Source of the DNA: Xenopus tropicalis
Taxonomy: Eukaryota; Chordata; Amphibia; Anura; Pipidae
Length of the DNA stretch: 64,000 bases
Direction: 5' to 3'
Assembly: GCF_000004195.4 (NCBI RefSeq)
Contig: NC_030678.2
Location: 36,871,701-36,935,700, forward strand
A program made the position numbers and the translations under genes. Below, piece by piece: positions 52,460 to 64,000 of this stretch (positions within the stretch are counted from its first letter, which is position 1; each line of letters opens with the position of its first letter). The notes beneath the pieces were generated by a model. It was not told the DNA's origin and did not search any database. It was given only the letters and a program-made list of their open reading frames with translations.

Positions 52460-55400
52460 TAAGTGTACTTGACATCCAACTTGCAGTTCATACAGGTTAC
52501 AAACAGGACATGTACATGTGGCAATACTCTACTAAACCACACCTGTATAGGCAAGGTAGTAGTTAGAGTTAAACTAATTTTTTAAGGTTTAATTTTATGC
52601 AGTTTTAGATTATATGATGAAGAAAAAGCATAAAAAGGAATAAACAAAAAGCATATTAAGGACAGTACTTGTATGGCATATGGTACAGATAGGGTGACAA
52701 GAAGATATATCAAACACAACTGACATCATAAGCGCTCAACCAGTTCAGGCTCACATGCAGAATAAAAATTTCATATCATTTAGATAGATATCATCTCTTT
52801 TATAGGTGTTAATATCTAACTGTGGGGACCATATCTTATCAAATTTAGCTAGGAATCTCTGAGCTTTGGAAGTGAGCCGGAAATTTATTTATTTACTTAA
52901 CTAACCTCCTGTGCAACTGTGGGACATGTGGTTCCCATTCTATTCATAGCAAATAGTCTCTTGGCATAGTACAGTAATAGAGAGGCATAGAGAGACAGAG
53001 CTTAATTCAGCGGAAAATGCTACTATCAGTAGGCATATTTTGGCATTGGGATGGTCAAGTTATCCTCCTTGTATTGAGCTACTTTTTTCCAGTAGACTAG
53101 TGGTGGACATGCCAGGCGGAGAAATTAGGCTTCCAAATCCTGACACCTAGGGAAGTCAGCCTTGGGTCGACTACCCAATGGAGTAATGTAAATCTGGCGG
53201 AAAAACTTAAATTGAATCACTCCGATTGTTTAATGCATACTTTAACAACCTGAATATTAAATTCTCATACAAACAATCTATTGCCTTTTCCTATTGCTTC
53301 TAATTGATGATCCAAATTTTTGTCAGGTATGGATTCTGCATTTCACTATTGGCGAATATTTAATGAAATTGATGAATGCTTTTCCATAAAAAAGATGACA
53401 AGAGTCAAATGTATTCTGCCCAGAAAAAGTTGATGTGGAAAAAGTCCTATAGACTCCAATGCATTTTGCATGGAAAAAGTAACCACAATAAAAACACAGA
53501 GAAAAACTGGTCTTTGACATCAATGAATTTTTGTGAATTTTCGCAATTTCACAAATTTTTCAAGAGCTAGAATCATTAAGAGCTGGAAGCAGTTGCATCC
53601 ACCTAGCACCTATGCTCTAACAAAAAGAGAGGGGATTGAATTTAGCAAGGTCCTATAGAGTCGCAATGTGAGTTTTCTTTGTTTTAGGGATCCCAATGAA
53701 CAGGCTTAAATTAATTTAATGAGTGAATTGAGTGGTATGGGTTACCTGTTACCAACTTTTGTCATGCTCAAAAGAGCTGCCTTCCATCCATTTCCAGGTA
53801 CAAAAGCAAATGAAGTGTTTAAAGTGCGCTTTTAATGTTTGCATATAAAATACAAAATAATGGAGAGCCTGCACAGAACAGAAATCCTTTACACACACAT
53901 CTATTTCTCCTGGTATCAAAATTATTTTATTATAACGTTTTACACCCATCTATATTCCCAGTGATGTATCCATGCATATTTTCACTGTGTAGTGTAGCAA
54001 ACCATGCACCCCACTATGACCCGCTAACATATTCGCTTCCATGTCACATACAGTATATTACAGCAGAGGGGCATGCACTGTATTTCCAAGCAGGCTTCGA
54101 GCTGCTAAAATGGAAATGTTGCAACCAATATGTTCAGCCGTCACTAACAAATCTCTGTATTAAGCTAGAAGAATGGAGTCATTGACAAGTTAATTAAACT
54201 ATGATACACCAGAGCAGAAGCAGGCCTTCCAGTGATATTTACAAACAATCCATACAAACAGATTTGTTTACTTAATGCTACAAATAGAATGTATATTAAA
54301 GAATTAAGGGTATTATACTAGAGCAAATGTTTAAACAACAAACAATTATTTCTACAGATATGTTATATACTAAAAGGTATTCCTACAGACCGTACAGAGC
54401 TTCGGTTCACCAAGCTTTTTTCTTGTTTAGTCTTATTTATTTCTGCTTTTAAAATTCTCAGGATACCTTTAAAATGCATAAAATAACTATAAACTAGCAA
54501 GGCCCTGAAAATATTGGAGAATTAAGCAATTGGCTAAGGAGCTTTAGAAGGAGACGTTACCAGGCTCTGAAACAAACATGCCTAGAGGCAGATTATATTA
54601 AGATTTGAATTACATTTTTATTTTAAAACCTAAAAGGTGGAAAAAAAAAAATTAAAATAAACCGTGGAGGGTTTTTCATGATTTTTTTTTAACCATTAGC
54701 ATATATTCAAAAAAACTAGGTCACCATGAAAATCACATTTTTTTTCTTAGTTTTTTAAATTCAAAAAACCTTCAAGTTCTAAATTGGACTGAATGTTAAA
54801 AATACACCCTCTAAAAACATGAAGCAAAGATAAGCCATTGGCTTCTACATGCCCTTGACAGCTTTTAGATAGGCGTATTTTTACTTTCAGATTTGTTGCA
54901 GTTTTGATGACTGGCAAATAAGCAGTTTTTTCCAATAAAAAAAATCTAATTTTTACATAAAAAAATATGAATTGTGAAAAGAAATTATTAACGTTAGTAA
55001 ATGCCTTCCTTTAGTGTTATTCAGCCCTGTTGTATTTTTATTGATTATGCATTGGGCATGATAAATTGTTACCAACTAGGCTGTAGTTCCCAAACTGTGT
55101 AGCTGGCCCTCACGAGGGGGCTTGGAATACAGACAGGGGAGCTCAGCCTGAAGACCAGTTATGGTGAGAATTTGAGAAAATGCCCATTTGTTCTCCTGGG
55201 TGCAACTGCAAGCCCAGTATGAAAGTCAGTTGGGTTGAACACTAGGGTGAAAATGTATTTGTTGCCTTAAATATTCTTGAAACTATGAATGGATGACTGA
55301 TACGCCAATACTTTGGCTGCCGTGGCCAAATATTAAACCTTTAAGTGTGGCTTGAACTAAAAAAGTTTGACCACTTAATTAATGAACTTTTTATGAGACT

Positions 55401-56750
55401 AATCACCCTAGGTGATATTGTCATGTCCTTTACTACTTAAATTCTTCTGCTCCGTCCTGTCTGAACTCCCTAAATAACCACATTGGTGGGAAACATAGCA
55501 CTCTACAACTACAACAGTGATCCACCATAGTCTGTGATACTTTTGTTATACTTTTTGACCATTGGGACTGTTTCAGTTTTGTGTTTTAATAGGTAAGGTG
55601 TCTAAATATGCCATACAGAAAGCCCATTTTTTAGGTCTCCCAATTTAACATCACGGGGAGGGTAATCAAATACGTTTTACGATAGCAACCATGATTTTTT
55701 TATAATTCAATTTTCTTGTTTTTCTCCTTATATCCCTTTCCTTGTTGTAATAAAGCCTTCTCTTGCCAACAGAACAAAAAAAAGCCTGTCCCTACTTTTA
55801 TCTCTTTTAATTAGCTCCTTTATATTTCTGCTGTATTATTCTCTCTGTCTCTTGACCTCCCCTTCTTTTTTTGCCAAGATAAAGCAAAATGTAAAAAAAA
55901 ATGATTAAAAAAATCCATACTGGATGAGATTACCAAAGGAAAAGCCAGTTAATGTGATTCTGCTGTAAGTGCTAGGCAAGCCTTTGTGAATACAAATAAC
56001 AGATTCACTCACTTGCATGCTTAAGAAGTCATATCTCCAATACATCTCTGGTTTTGTCTAAGAAGGTTTGGTAAATATTGAAGAGTTTTTAATTATGGTT
56101 CTCTTGTTAAACTTCATGGAGATATGAGAGGATGGATAACTCAGACACTACATTTGTGAATATGAAATTCTGTACTGCATTCTTGAAGAACAGATTCTTT
56201 TACAAGAACAAAATGAACCCACAAATCATTCTAATGATAAGTTAAGGCGTGTTTAGGGCTCAATGAAGCGTGCATTATATTTACTGTGCAGACAAATAAA
56301 CTAGAAACTGCTGTAAATTGAAATATTTTGGAAAATATATTTTAAATCATAGTAAGATATGGATTCTAACACCTGACAAATACTTTGTAATCATGACTTT
56401 CTAGATAAAAGCAAATATAATAAAAATATAGCGGAGTTAGTAGAGAAAATTGAGTCCAAGAAGCTCCAACAAGCAATTCTATTCTCAAACCAACTAGATT
56501 CAGAATTGGCTTCCAGAAGTCCAATGTATATTATGCACACAATAGGGGCAGAAAGACTTACCCTACAACTGAACTAAACATTATACCAAGGGGTGTAAAT
56601 CAACAGCTGCAAGAGCTGTTTGTAGAAAGAGCAACATATATATAAAGAATTTTGAAGAATATTGTAATATGTGTAGCACATACACCATAATTTCTCTTCT
56701 CTCTTTTTTTTTAATTTGACTAAATCTGTTTCCCTGAATGTCTTATATTT
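52460..56750. other. Non-coding, with degenerate MITEs
   Basis: About 53290-53570 resembles an eroded TAGTGATG-family MITE (TTGTCAGGTATGGATTCTGC, AATTTTCGCAATTTCACAAA). About 54600-55010 resembles the MITE type at 56755 (TTGGCTTCTACATGCCC). No exon, tRNA or rRNA signature found. Confidence 0.4.
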
Positions 56751-56754
56751 ATTA

Positions 56755-57086
56755 AAAAAAGCGGCAAGAAAAAGTTGTCATGAGAAAAGTTGTATGAAAA
56801 TTTGATAACATCAGGATTTTTGTAGCAAGAAAAAAAGTCTTGGGACAAAACCAAGCAAAATCTCTAAAGTTTTGAGACAAAAAAAGAACTTCAAGGAAAG
56901 GGGAGGGACCTTTCCATTGACTTCTACATGAAGTTGGCAAGTTTAATCTGGTGAATTGTCAGAATTCAGATTTTTATCTGTTTTGACACATAGTAAATCT
57001 GGGAGCGTTTTTTTCTCTGCGACTTTTAAAAAAAAATCCAAATCGAGTTTAAAGTTTAAAATCAATGGTTAGTTAATGAGCCCCTA
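56755..57086. mobile_element. MITE related to 33640-33900
   Basis: Shares AGCAAAATCTCTAAAGTTTT, GAACTTCAAGGAAAGG and CATTGACTTCTACATGAAG with 33640-33900, ending AGTTAATGAGCCCCTA. Confidence 0.7.
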
Positions 57087-57302
57087 GGTATCTCATGATA
57101 TTTTGTAGATTAGTATGCGCAGGGGCAATACCCAAGCAAGATGGTACCTAAAATGGTTCCCAGACTGCAGAGATGGTGCTCCAACAGCATTCCAGTACAG
57201 TGGAAGAGGGCAGTCTGAGGGTTAAATAAGGGAAGATTTGAGGCAAAATGCTTAATCATTGCTTCAGATAGCCCTGAAGGGTTAATGTATAATGTTTCCC
57301 AT

Positions 57303-57490
57303 ATAAAGGTATGGGACCTCTTATCCAGAATGCATGGTTTTCCAAATAAGGGATCTTCTCTATAATTTGGATCTCCATAACTTTACATCTGTTGAAAAAA
57401 AAATAAACATTAAATAAATCCAATAGGATTGTTTTGCCTTCAATAAAGATTAATTAAATCTTTGGTGGGGTCAAGTATAAGGCACAAACC
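57303..57490 (+). mobile_element. Frog interspersed repeat (AGGTATGGGACC start), copy 2
   Basis: AAAGGTATGGGACCTCTTAT, CCAGAATGCATGGTTTTCC and AATAAATCCAATAGGATTG mark the left half. Truncated after about GGGGTCAAGTATAAGGCAC. Related copies are at 36016 and 60230. Confidence 0.75.
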
Positions 57491-57734
57491 AAAAAGCAAA
57501 GAAAGATTGAGAATAGACAGCTGCCTTTGACTTCTACATGATCATAACAGCTTTTAGATGGCTTTTAAAAATAAAGCAAGTTTAAATGTCCCAATTCACA
57601 AACAGTCATAATTAATTACTTCTCTGCTATAAGAATAAAGCCCAATGCACGCAGTGCATAAACGAACACGTTGAGTGACCATGAAGCATGCTTTTCATTG
57701 ATTGTATGAATGTATAAAATACATTAGCATATTA

Positions 57735-57815
57735 AAAACAGAGGAGTCGGAGTCGAAGTCGGACGTATCAGAAACTGAGGAGTCGGAGAATTTATCTACC
57801 GACTCCACAGCCCTG
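57735..57815. mobile_element. hAT terminus fragment (CGACTCCACAGCCCTG)
   Basis: GAGTCGGAGTCGAAGTCGG and CTACCGACTCCACAGCCCTG are inverted, GTCGG-rich ends seen in short hAT-type elements. It abuts the next MITE. Only about 80 bp. Confidence 0.5.
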
Positions 57816-57819
57816 TATG

Positions 57820-57979
57820 TAGTGATGAGTGAATCTGTCCCATTTTGCGCCGGCAAAAAACGAAACACGAGTACTGCATGACCTTTTCACGTGGGCAACT
57901 TTTTTTTTACTTTTTTGCCAATGACAAAATGTGGTTTCACTGCAAATCCATGCCTGCTGAAAAATTTCGCCTATCATTA
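57820..57979 (-). mobile_element. hAT-like MITE, TAGTGATGRGCGAA family, short
   Basis: TAGTGATGAGTGAATCTGTC to TTTCGCCTATCATTA, with AATCCATGCCTGCTGAA near the right end showing reverse orientation. No secure duplication. Confidence 0.72.
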
Positions 57980-58014
57980 GTCATATGGTTATGGAACTCC
58001 TTTTGTGACTTTAA

Positions 58015-58426
58015 AAGACGACTATTCCCCCAGGCTATAAAAGCCTCATTAACTATCACTGCCTTGACCCACCCCTTACCTCTCCCTTATCGCATAGTTT
58101 CTAACTTTAACAACTGTCCCTATCGCTAACCCCAAGCTAAAACAGCAAAGTAGCACAGCTGCGTACCTGGCTGTCATCTTCTTTGCAACTAAACAGTCTT
58201 CGCGTCTCTGCGCCAATACGAACCCTGCTTGCACATGCGCAGTTGGAGGTAGCAGGAAATCTGCAGGTCCGTGTTGGTGGTGAGACCCGAAGTGTGTTTA
58301 GTTGCAAAGAAGATGTCGGCCAGGGACAGTTGTTAAAGTTAGAAACTATGCGATAAGGGAGAGGTTAGGGGGGTCAAGGCAGTGCTAGTTAAGGGGGCTT
58401 TTATAGCCCGGGGGTATAGTTCTCCT
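58015..58426. mobile_element. T2/Kolobok-like palindromic MITE, TTAA duplication
   Basis: TTAA flanks both ends (58011-58014, 58427-58430). Ends AAGACGACTATTCCCCCAGG and CCGGGGGTATAGTTCTCCTT are imperfect inverted repeats. About 110 bp of each side pair, for example GCATAGTTTCTAACTTTAAC with its complement near 58335. The centre contains CACATGCGCAGTTGG. Confidence 0.82.
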
Positions 58427-58478
58427 TTAAATATTTGTACATTTTGAAACAGGTGATACATTATTCACTTCATATCTA

Positions 58479-58479
<1 letters not shown>

Positions 58480-58520
<41 letters not shown>

Positions 58521-58521
58521 T
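58480..58521 (+). repeat. (CT)n(AT)n compound microsatellite
   Basis: About ten CT units then about ten AT units, a pattern like that at 36921-36977. Confidence 0.9.
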
Positions 58522-58609
58522 ATACTGTATCTATATATTAAAAGCCCAGGAATGATGCACTCAGAGAACTCCAGGTACTGCCTGGGTGCATGGTTAACAT
58601 AACATAATT

Positions 58610-58694
58610 AGTAAGCACAAACAAACCGCACTCACAGGACTTGTATAAAGCAAAAAAACGAAACACCTGTGAGTGCGGTTTGTTTGTGCTTACT
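58610..58694. repeat. Perfect 29-bp-arm hairpin
   Basis: AGTAAGCACAAACAAACCGC then ACTCACAGG (58610-58638) is exactly inverted at 58666-58694 around a 27-nt loop that contains AAACGAAACA. It is flanked by TATATA microsatellites. It may be a snap-back fragment of a retroelement end, as at 15249, but the family is unsure. Confidence 0.8.
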
Positions 58695-58749
58695 ATATAT
58701 ATTATATATATACAGTATATATAGATCTATATCTATATACACACACATA

Positions 58750-59904
58750 CACACATCTAGAATGTGAATGCACTGCATATAATACATGATATAACTAAAA
58801 TTGTTGCAACAATGCTTAGATTCTGTTTCTTAAAGGCAATAAAATATAAGTCTCTTGGTTGCCTGTAGGAAATGCCTTCCCCGCAATTGACAATATGCCC
58901 TTCTATTCCACTGTGAATTCAAATCTCTCCTTGTAACATGTTTCATGGCACAGAGAAATCACGCAAAGAAGACTTCTTATGTATTTTTTGCATGAATATC
59001 ACCATATGTAAAGGGCGTAGAATAGCGATTACCATGTGTATCATTGCCCTTAGGTTGTTAAGGCTTTATCATCATTATTTATGTAGTGCTAGCAAATAAC
59101 ACAGATTAGCCACCTTTATTTCACACTACTCTTACTATAACCAGTAGTAGCCTTGGATAGCACTTTAGGATAAATTTCATTATCCTGATAGTCCTGCAAT
59201 CAAACTTTGGTTCTGAAATAATTGGTTATGTGTAGTACAGTACATCCTGTAGGAAGGAGGCAAGGGGGACATACAGAGATGAAGTCATTAAGGGCTTCAG
59301 TTCGACCACAATCAATGACCTTTTTAGCAGTGTTTTTACTTGCAAGCTGGCAATTTTCAGTCTGGAGACCCAGGAAAATAATGTCTCAGCAATCTGATGT
59401 ACAAATTCTCAATAAAGATAATGCATAGATAAAGCAACAGTTATTATTCTATTTCAGATGCGGACAGGGTCAGAAGTGAACCACGCGACTTAGAGCAACT
59501 CTTAGCAGAACTACTAAATGGCCTGATCTACTCTTTTAGTCTTTCAGCTCTGAACTCAATTCTGCCCATTAAAACTAGATGCCGTTACAGACTTAGTTAA
59601 AATTGACCTCAAACACCCATTTTAGTGATTAGAGTGAGAGTATCATCGATGTCAGTAAACCCTTACAATTACTTTCTTGGATGACAGTATTTATCAAAGC
59701 AACAGCAACTCTGAACATAACTCCCGGGATTTCTTTGCTATTTTGAAGGTGCTGTGCACCTGTACACCTTGGCAGATCCACATTAAAAATGTATACAGCG
59801 AATAAAAAATTGAGAATGTTTAACAAATCCAAACCAGAAAAATGTACTGTGAAATCATGGATGTTATGTATAAAAGAATAGTGAATAAATATAGAATGCT
59901 AGGG
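58750..59904. other. Non-coding spacer
   Basis: No gene. A pyrimidine-rich ATTTCAG at 59451-59457 precedes an open stretch of about 47 codons, but nothing identifies it as an exon. Confidence 0.35.
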
Positions 59905-60217
59905 ATTTTGAAATTTTCGTATCCGAACTATCGTAAATGGCACGAAAACCTTTCTGACTTTGAACCTTCAATGCATGATTTTGGAAGCCTCCCATAGGAC
60001 TCAACGGCACTCTGCAGCTCCAACCTGGCCACAAGAAAGTCACAATACCGAAGCTTGAATGAATTCCGAAACTTTTGTAGTCGTTGCGACAAATACGATT
60101 TTGTCGCACAAATTGACACAAAGCATGAACGAAAATATTGTGGAAAATACGCAAAGTTCTATACATTAGAAAAAATTTTCCCATTCGGGCCCAATCGTAC
60201 ATTGATAAATGTGCCCC
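59905..60217 (+). mobile_element. MITE with a single 52-bp core (relative of 4336-5344)
   Basis: CCTTTCTGACTTTGAACC, one 52-bp unit at 59989-60040 (CTCCCATAGGACTCAACGGC to ACAAGAAAGT), then AATACCGAAGCTTGAATGAA and an end ATTGATAAATGTGCCCC. Same order as at 4.5 kb but with no tandem array. The left end is eroded. Confidence 0.82.
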
Positions 60218-60229
60218 TCTACTAAAAAA

Positions 60230-60440
60230 TCATTTAAAAATTAATCAAACCCAATAGAATAGTTTTGCCTCCTATAAAGATAAATTCTGTCTTAGTTGGG
60301 ATAAAGTACAATGTACTTATTAATTATTACAGATAAAAGGAAAAAACATTAATTATTTGATTAAAATGTCTATGGCCTTCCCGAAATTCAGAGCTTTTTG
60401 GATGATTGGTTTCCATGGAACGGATCCTATACCTGTACTG
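60230..60440 (+). mobile_element. Frog interspersed repeat (GGATCCTATACCTGTACTG end), copy 3
   Basis: AATCAAACCCAATAGAATAG, TTTTGCCTCC, GTCTTAGTTGGGATAAAGTA and ACGGATCCTATACCTGTACT belong to the family at 36016 and 57303. It lacks the left end and adjoins the MITE before it. Confidence 0.75.
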
Positions 60441-62863
60441 TAATCATCTAAACTGGTCACCAGAAGACACCAACAGAATATAACTGTAATGAAAATAGCA
60501 ATATACTAATCAATATTATACATAAATAATAAAAGAGTAAAAATACATGCTTTTGTTCTGTTGACTATTCGCCCACATGTACAGTTTGCTTACGCGGGGC
60601 ACAAGAATAGACAGGCAGATATAACATCTAATCACTCATTCTAAAGAACAGAGAGACATCACTTCTGAGAGTCAATATAGATTCATACAACAAGCTTTTA
60701 TTAAAAAAAATGATTTAAGTTTAGCAATTGTGGCTGCTATAGTTTAAATCGTAGATGCTTCCCCGAATTCCTATTGGGAAATCAAACCCTTTTGCCAGAG
60801 GGGACTACCAAGCTTTATTTCTCAGAGCTCTTTACAAGTAAATCATTATCAAGGACTAGGTAGCCAAACAAGCCAGTTTCTTGAAAATGTTGATAAAGTT
60901 TATAACATGGTAATAAAAGAGAGAGGAAAAGATTTGTTGACATTAAAGAGACAGTATACACCCCTTTTCAACATGAGATAATGGATATTGTGATGAACAT
61001 GCTATTTGCCTATTGGTTTGATTAAGAAATATATATGGTTTTGGCTATATGGGTTTGTTTATAAAGCAAGGGTGGGGGGTTAGGTTTAGTGGAAAATATC
61101 TTTCACATCAGTACTTGATAATGGATAGGAAAATATGGATTTTTTTTAAAAAAACATTAAAATTATAGATAGAATTTCAACAAGTCCTATTTAGGGTGCT
61201 TGTTTTTAGTGAAGGTGTTTTCAATGTATACGGCCCTTTTAAGGTGACCAGTGGTACAGAACACAGGAATTGCCATACATCACAAACATTTTGGCTAAAA
61301 AACATAGAGTATAAGGGTCTAGGGACCATTTACTTTTCTCCAGGATGTAAATGCTATAGCACTAAAGGGTGTAAGAGTGTGCCCTTTAGTGCTCATTTAA
61401 TGAGCAATATCTCCTCAGGGAATGCTGGACTTTGCACCTACCTCACACCATATTTAAAATTCAGTGCTAGATGCCAAGAGTGCAAAGCCAGCCCTGTTCT
61501 TTCTGCCTGCCATAGGAAAGATGGAGAGGGCCCCATTGCAGCCTACATTTTCTGCTTAAGTTGTGTGTCTATGCAGGTCTCTGCACTCCAAAATGGAACA
61601 TAAAGACCTGTGGCAATGCAGAATAAGCACAAGGCAGTGTCTTCTTCTACTAAGGAAATTATCCCTTATGTCTCAAGGATTTACCAGTAGAGTTGTCCTT
61701 TAAACTTGACTAGGATAACATTGGATTGGAGCACAGTTCAAGAATAAAAGGCAGATATTTTTTCTGAATATTCAGATGGCTCAGAAAAGATCCTTTTATA
61801 TATAATCTCTCAATTTTCCCTGGACACTGTATTTAGCAAATCACAATGGGATATGGGACATGTTATGTGCTTATACAAGAGCTCTGGAATGTGGACTTTT
61901 ATGTAATGAACAAGGCCATAGACATTTCCAAACCCTTATTTACTGCATAGACTGTGATTATGTTGGTGCATTCGTTTAATATCTATCCCTCACCTAATCT
62001 TTCAATTATTTCTCTTGCTCTTATAATTTCAGGCAGTGCTGAACAGGACTATAGGAGTTGACGTCTACGGCAGAGGAAGATAATTAGGTAAACAAAGAAA
62101 ACAGCTTATGCCAGCAGTGAAAAATGTTCCTACCTATCAACTAGGCTGTAAAATGAAAAGATGATGGCGTAGTGGAAATGAAGTGCCCCTTTAATCAGAT
62201 GCCGAATGAAAAGGGATAACAGTACTGACACATAGAATCACCCCAAATACTTTGGTAATGTATAAGGTTAAATATTCACATGTATTATCCGGTTCTCCCC
62301 TTTCATTCAGTTTATATATATATTTATTTTAGTTTTATAAAGGGTTGATTTTATCAAAATAATTGTCTTTTTACAAAAAAGTTCACATAATAAATATTCA
62401 AATATAAAGTATAATGCGAGTCCAAATTTTTGAAATAAACATTATATTGCCACTGTGATAACAAACCATCCAACTTCTGTGTAAAGCCTTTTATCTTTAT
62501 ATACACAAGTGTAGCAAATCAGGTGCTTTGCAGCAGACCATGACATATAATAAATCCTGTTCTTCAGACCATTAGCTAAACACAAGATATTTTATTATAG
62601 CTGGGCCTACAAGAAATCCAATACCAAAAGAACATGTATTTTTCCCTGAGGGGTATTCAGCCGTTTAACTTTTTAAAAGCTGTGGCCTAAGACAGCTCCC
62701 TTAATGTCAATTTTAAACTGCCTTTTGCAGGGGGGTGGGGTGGCTAAGAGCACCTTTTAGTCTGTCTTTAATTAGGGTGTTTTATTTAAAAGACACTCTC
62801 CAAAGAGGTTCCAATAATATGGCTAAATAGCCAAGCTATTCCAACATACTTCAGCATCTAGGA
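60441..62863. other. Non-coding; possible T2-like element ends
   Basis: ATTAAAGAGACAGTATACAC near 60953 and GTTGTCCTTTAAACTTG near 61694 could be the two ends of a longer TTAA-type element, but the ends match poorly. The 135-codon frame at 61196-61603, Cys-rich by chance, matches nothing I know. Confidence 0.35.
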
Positions 62864-63161
62864 CAGTGATTTCCAACTGGTAACATGTTGCTCCCCAAAC
62901 CCTTGGATGTTTCTCCCAGTTGTCTCAAAGCAGGTGCTTATTTTAGAATTCCTGGCTTGAAGGAAAGTTTAGGGTGCATAAAAAAACAGGTGTACTGACA
63001 AACAGAGCCTTGGGTAGGCTGCCAGTCTACATAGGGGCTACCTAATAGCCAATCACAGTCGTTAATTAGCACCCCCATAAAGCTTTTTCATGCTTGTGTT
63101 GTTCCCCAACTCATTTTACATTTGAATGTGGTTTACAGGTAAAATAGTTTGGGGACCCCTG
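62864..63161 (+). mobile_element. hAT-like MITE, CAGTGATCCCCAACC family, copy 2
   Basis: CAGTGATTTCCAACTGGTAA to TTTGGGGACCCCTG; the interior GTTGCTCCCCAAACCCTTGG matches 6662-6690. Flanks ATCTAGGA and GTCTAGAA agree at 6 of 8 bases. Confidence 0.8.
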
Positions 63162-63169
63162 GTCTAGAA

Positions 63170-64000
63170 GAATAAAGCTACCGGAAAGCATATCCTCTGG
63201 CCAAAATCAGAATATAAAACTTCCATACTCAAATACTGTATACTGCTTTCCCTCGATTTGCCTCTCTATATAAAGTATTTCAGTTTCCATGTTGCATAAA
63301 TTATTGTCACCATAATTCTAATGGGGTCAGTTTAGTAAGATACCATGGCCTAGATCTTAGTTGTACAGTATTTTTTTAAAAGAAAAACAAAAGAGATTAT
63401 TTTCTTGGCTGTAAGAACACATCCCGTTCAGCTGTGTTCCAAGTATAAAATAAAATGTATTTGTTCACAACTATAATATAATGTAAAAAATTGTAATTCT
63501 GTTCATTATAAGTAAGAACAGAATAATCCCCCTGAACATCTTGCCTCTTGTAGTTCTAATAGAAAACCCTGGAAATGTTGTGTGGTCTTTTATCTCCTTC
63601 TACACTATACAGATTCATTAGCTTTTACTCCATTGGATTGTCCTGCTGTTGCCTGATGAATACTGCCAATTTGTATTGCTTCTGATGAATTATCTGAGTA
63701 ACCAGGCCAAATCATCTCAGGAATTTACTGATTTACTTAAGCACATGTGATGTGTCATCACTTATGCACATTAGTTCATATTTTCCCTCCAGTCAGAGAA
63801 TGTTATGAGTTATTAGTGACATGTAATAATTTAGTTCATATCAGTCAACATACATCCTTGTCTTTTACATCCTTGTCTTTTTGGTAGCCGTAGTTTAAAT
63901 ACCCTGGGGCTAAAAGTTAGTGCTCATTTTCAGACCAAATCGAAGAACAACATTTTCAATCCAACCCTAAGTAGAAACTCAATTCAATCAACAAACCTAC
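63170..64000. other. Non-coding to the window end
   Basis: No recognised repeat or gene. About 63580-63830 is low in repeats. A short direct repeat CATCCTTGTCTTTT appears at about 63852-63880. Confidence 0.4.

Noticed and set aside
59451..59600. Acceptor-like ATTTCAG followed by a ~47-codon open frame
   Set aside because: No donor, no identifiable protein family and the frame ends in a stop; chance is the simpler explanation.
61196..61603. 135-codon Cys-rich frame
   Set aside because: No recognised domain, no acceptor/donor pattern, and the region looks like repeat-derived or random non-coding DNA.

Overview
Organism: this is vertebrate, almost certainly frog (Xenopus-type), nuclear DNA. 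It is AT-rich and gene-poor, with no operons or densely packed ORFs, and is crowded with frog-type mobile elements: hAT-like MITEs with 8-bp duplications (core TAGTGATGRGCGAA), T2/Kolobok-like MITEs at TTAA, TTA-flanked palindromic MITEs, CR1 LINE fragments, an L1 3' end and a Penelope-like element (PLE). The species cannot be fixed from the sequence alone. Layout: 1-19 kb is non-coding, with an L1 tail, a 12-copy 52-bp minisatellite inside a MITE, CR1 tails, a solo LTR and palindromic MITEs. At 19.49-19.86 kb on the minus strand lies the only host coding exon I can support: the terminal exon of a steroid-sulfatase-like arylsulfatase. Its 3' UTR would run toward 19.03 kb and its upstream exons should lie at higher coordinates, but I could not identify any. 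A second, 10-copy 52-bp minisatellite is at 22.4 kb. From 23.754 to 32.306 kb lies the centrepiece: two near-identical PLE copies, head to head with both 3' ends facing outward, bounded by one perfect 15-bp direct repeat (ATATTCACAAACAAC). From 33 to 64 kb there is more non-coding DNA with MITEs, a CR1 RT fragment split by a T2-like MITE, microsatellites and several PLE-derived relics. How the PLE parts fit together: ORF1 (coiled coil plus basic tail) overlaps ORF2 (reverse transcriptase, Cys motif, GIY-YIG endonuclease) in the -1 frame. The heptamer T TTT TTA sits in the correct ORF1 phase exactly where the ORF2 frame opens, so ORF2 may be made by -1 frameshifting. The right copy keeps ORF1 but has a 1-nt deletion in ORF2. 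The left copy keeps an uninterrupted 840-codon ORF2 but has lost the first part of ORF1. Hammerhead-ribozyme-like motifs lie just upstream of the pseudo-LTRs. The shared 15-bp target duplication suggests that the whole inverted pair arose in a single integration, primed from both target ends.
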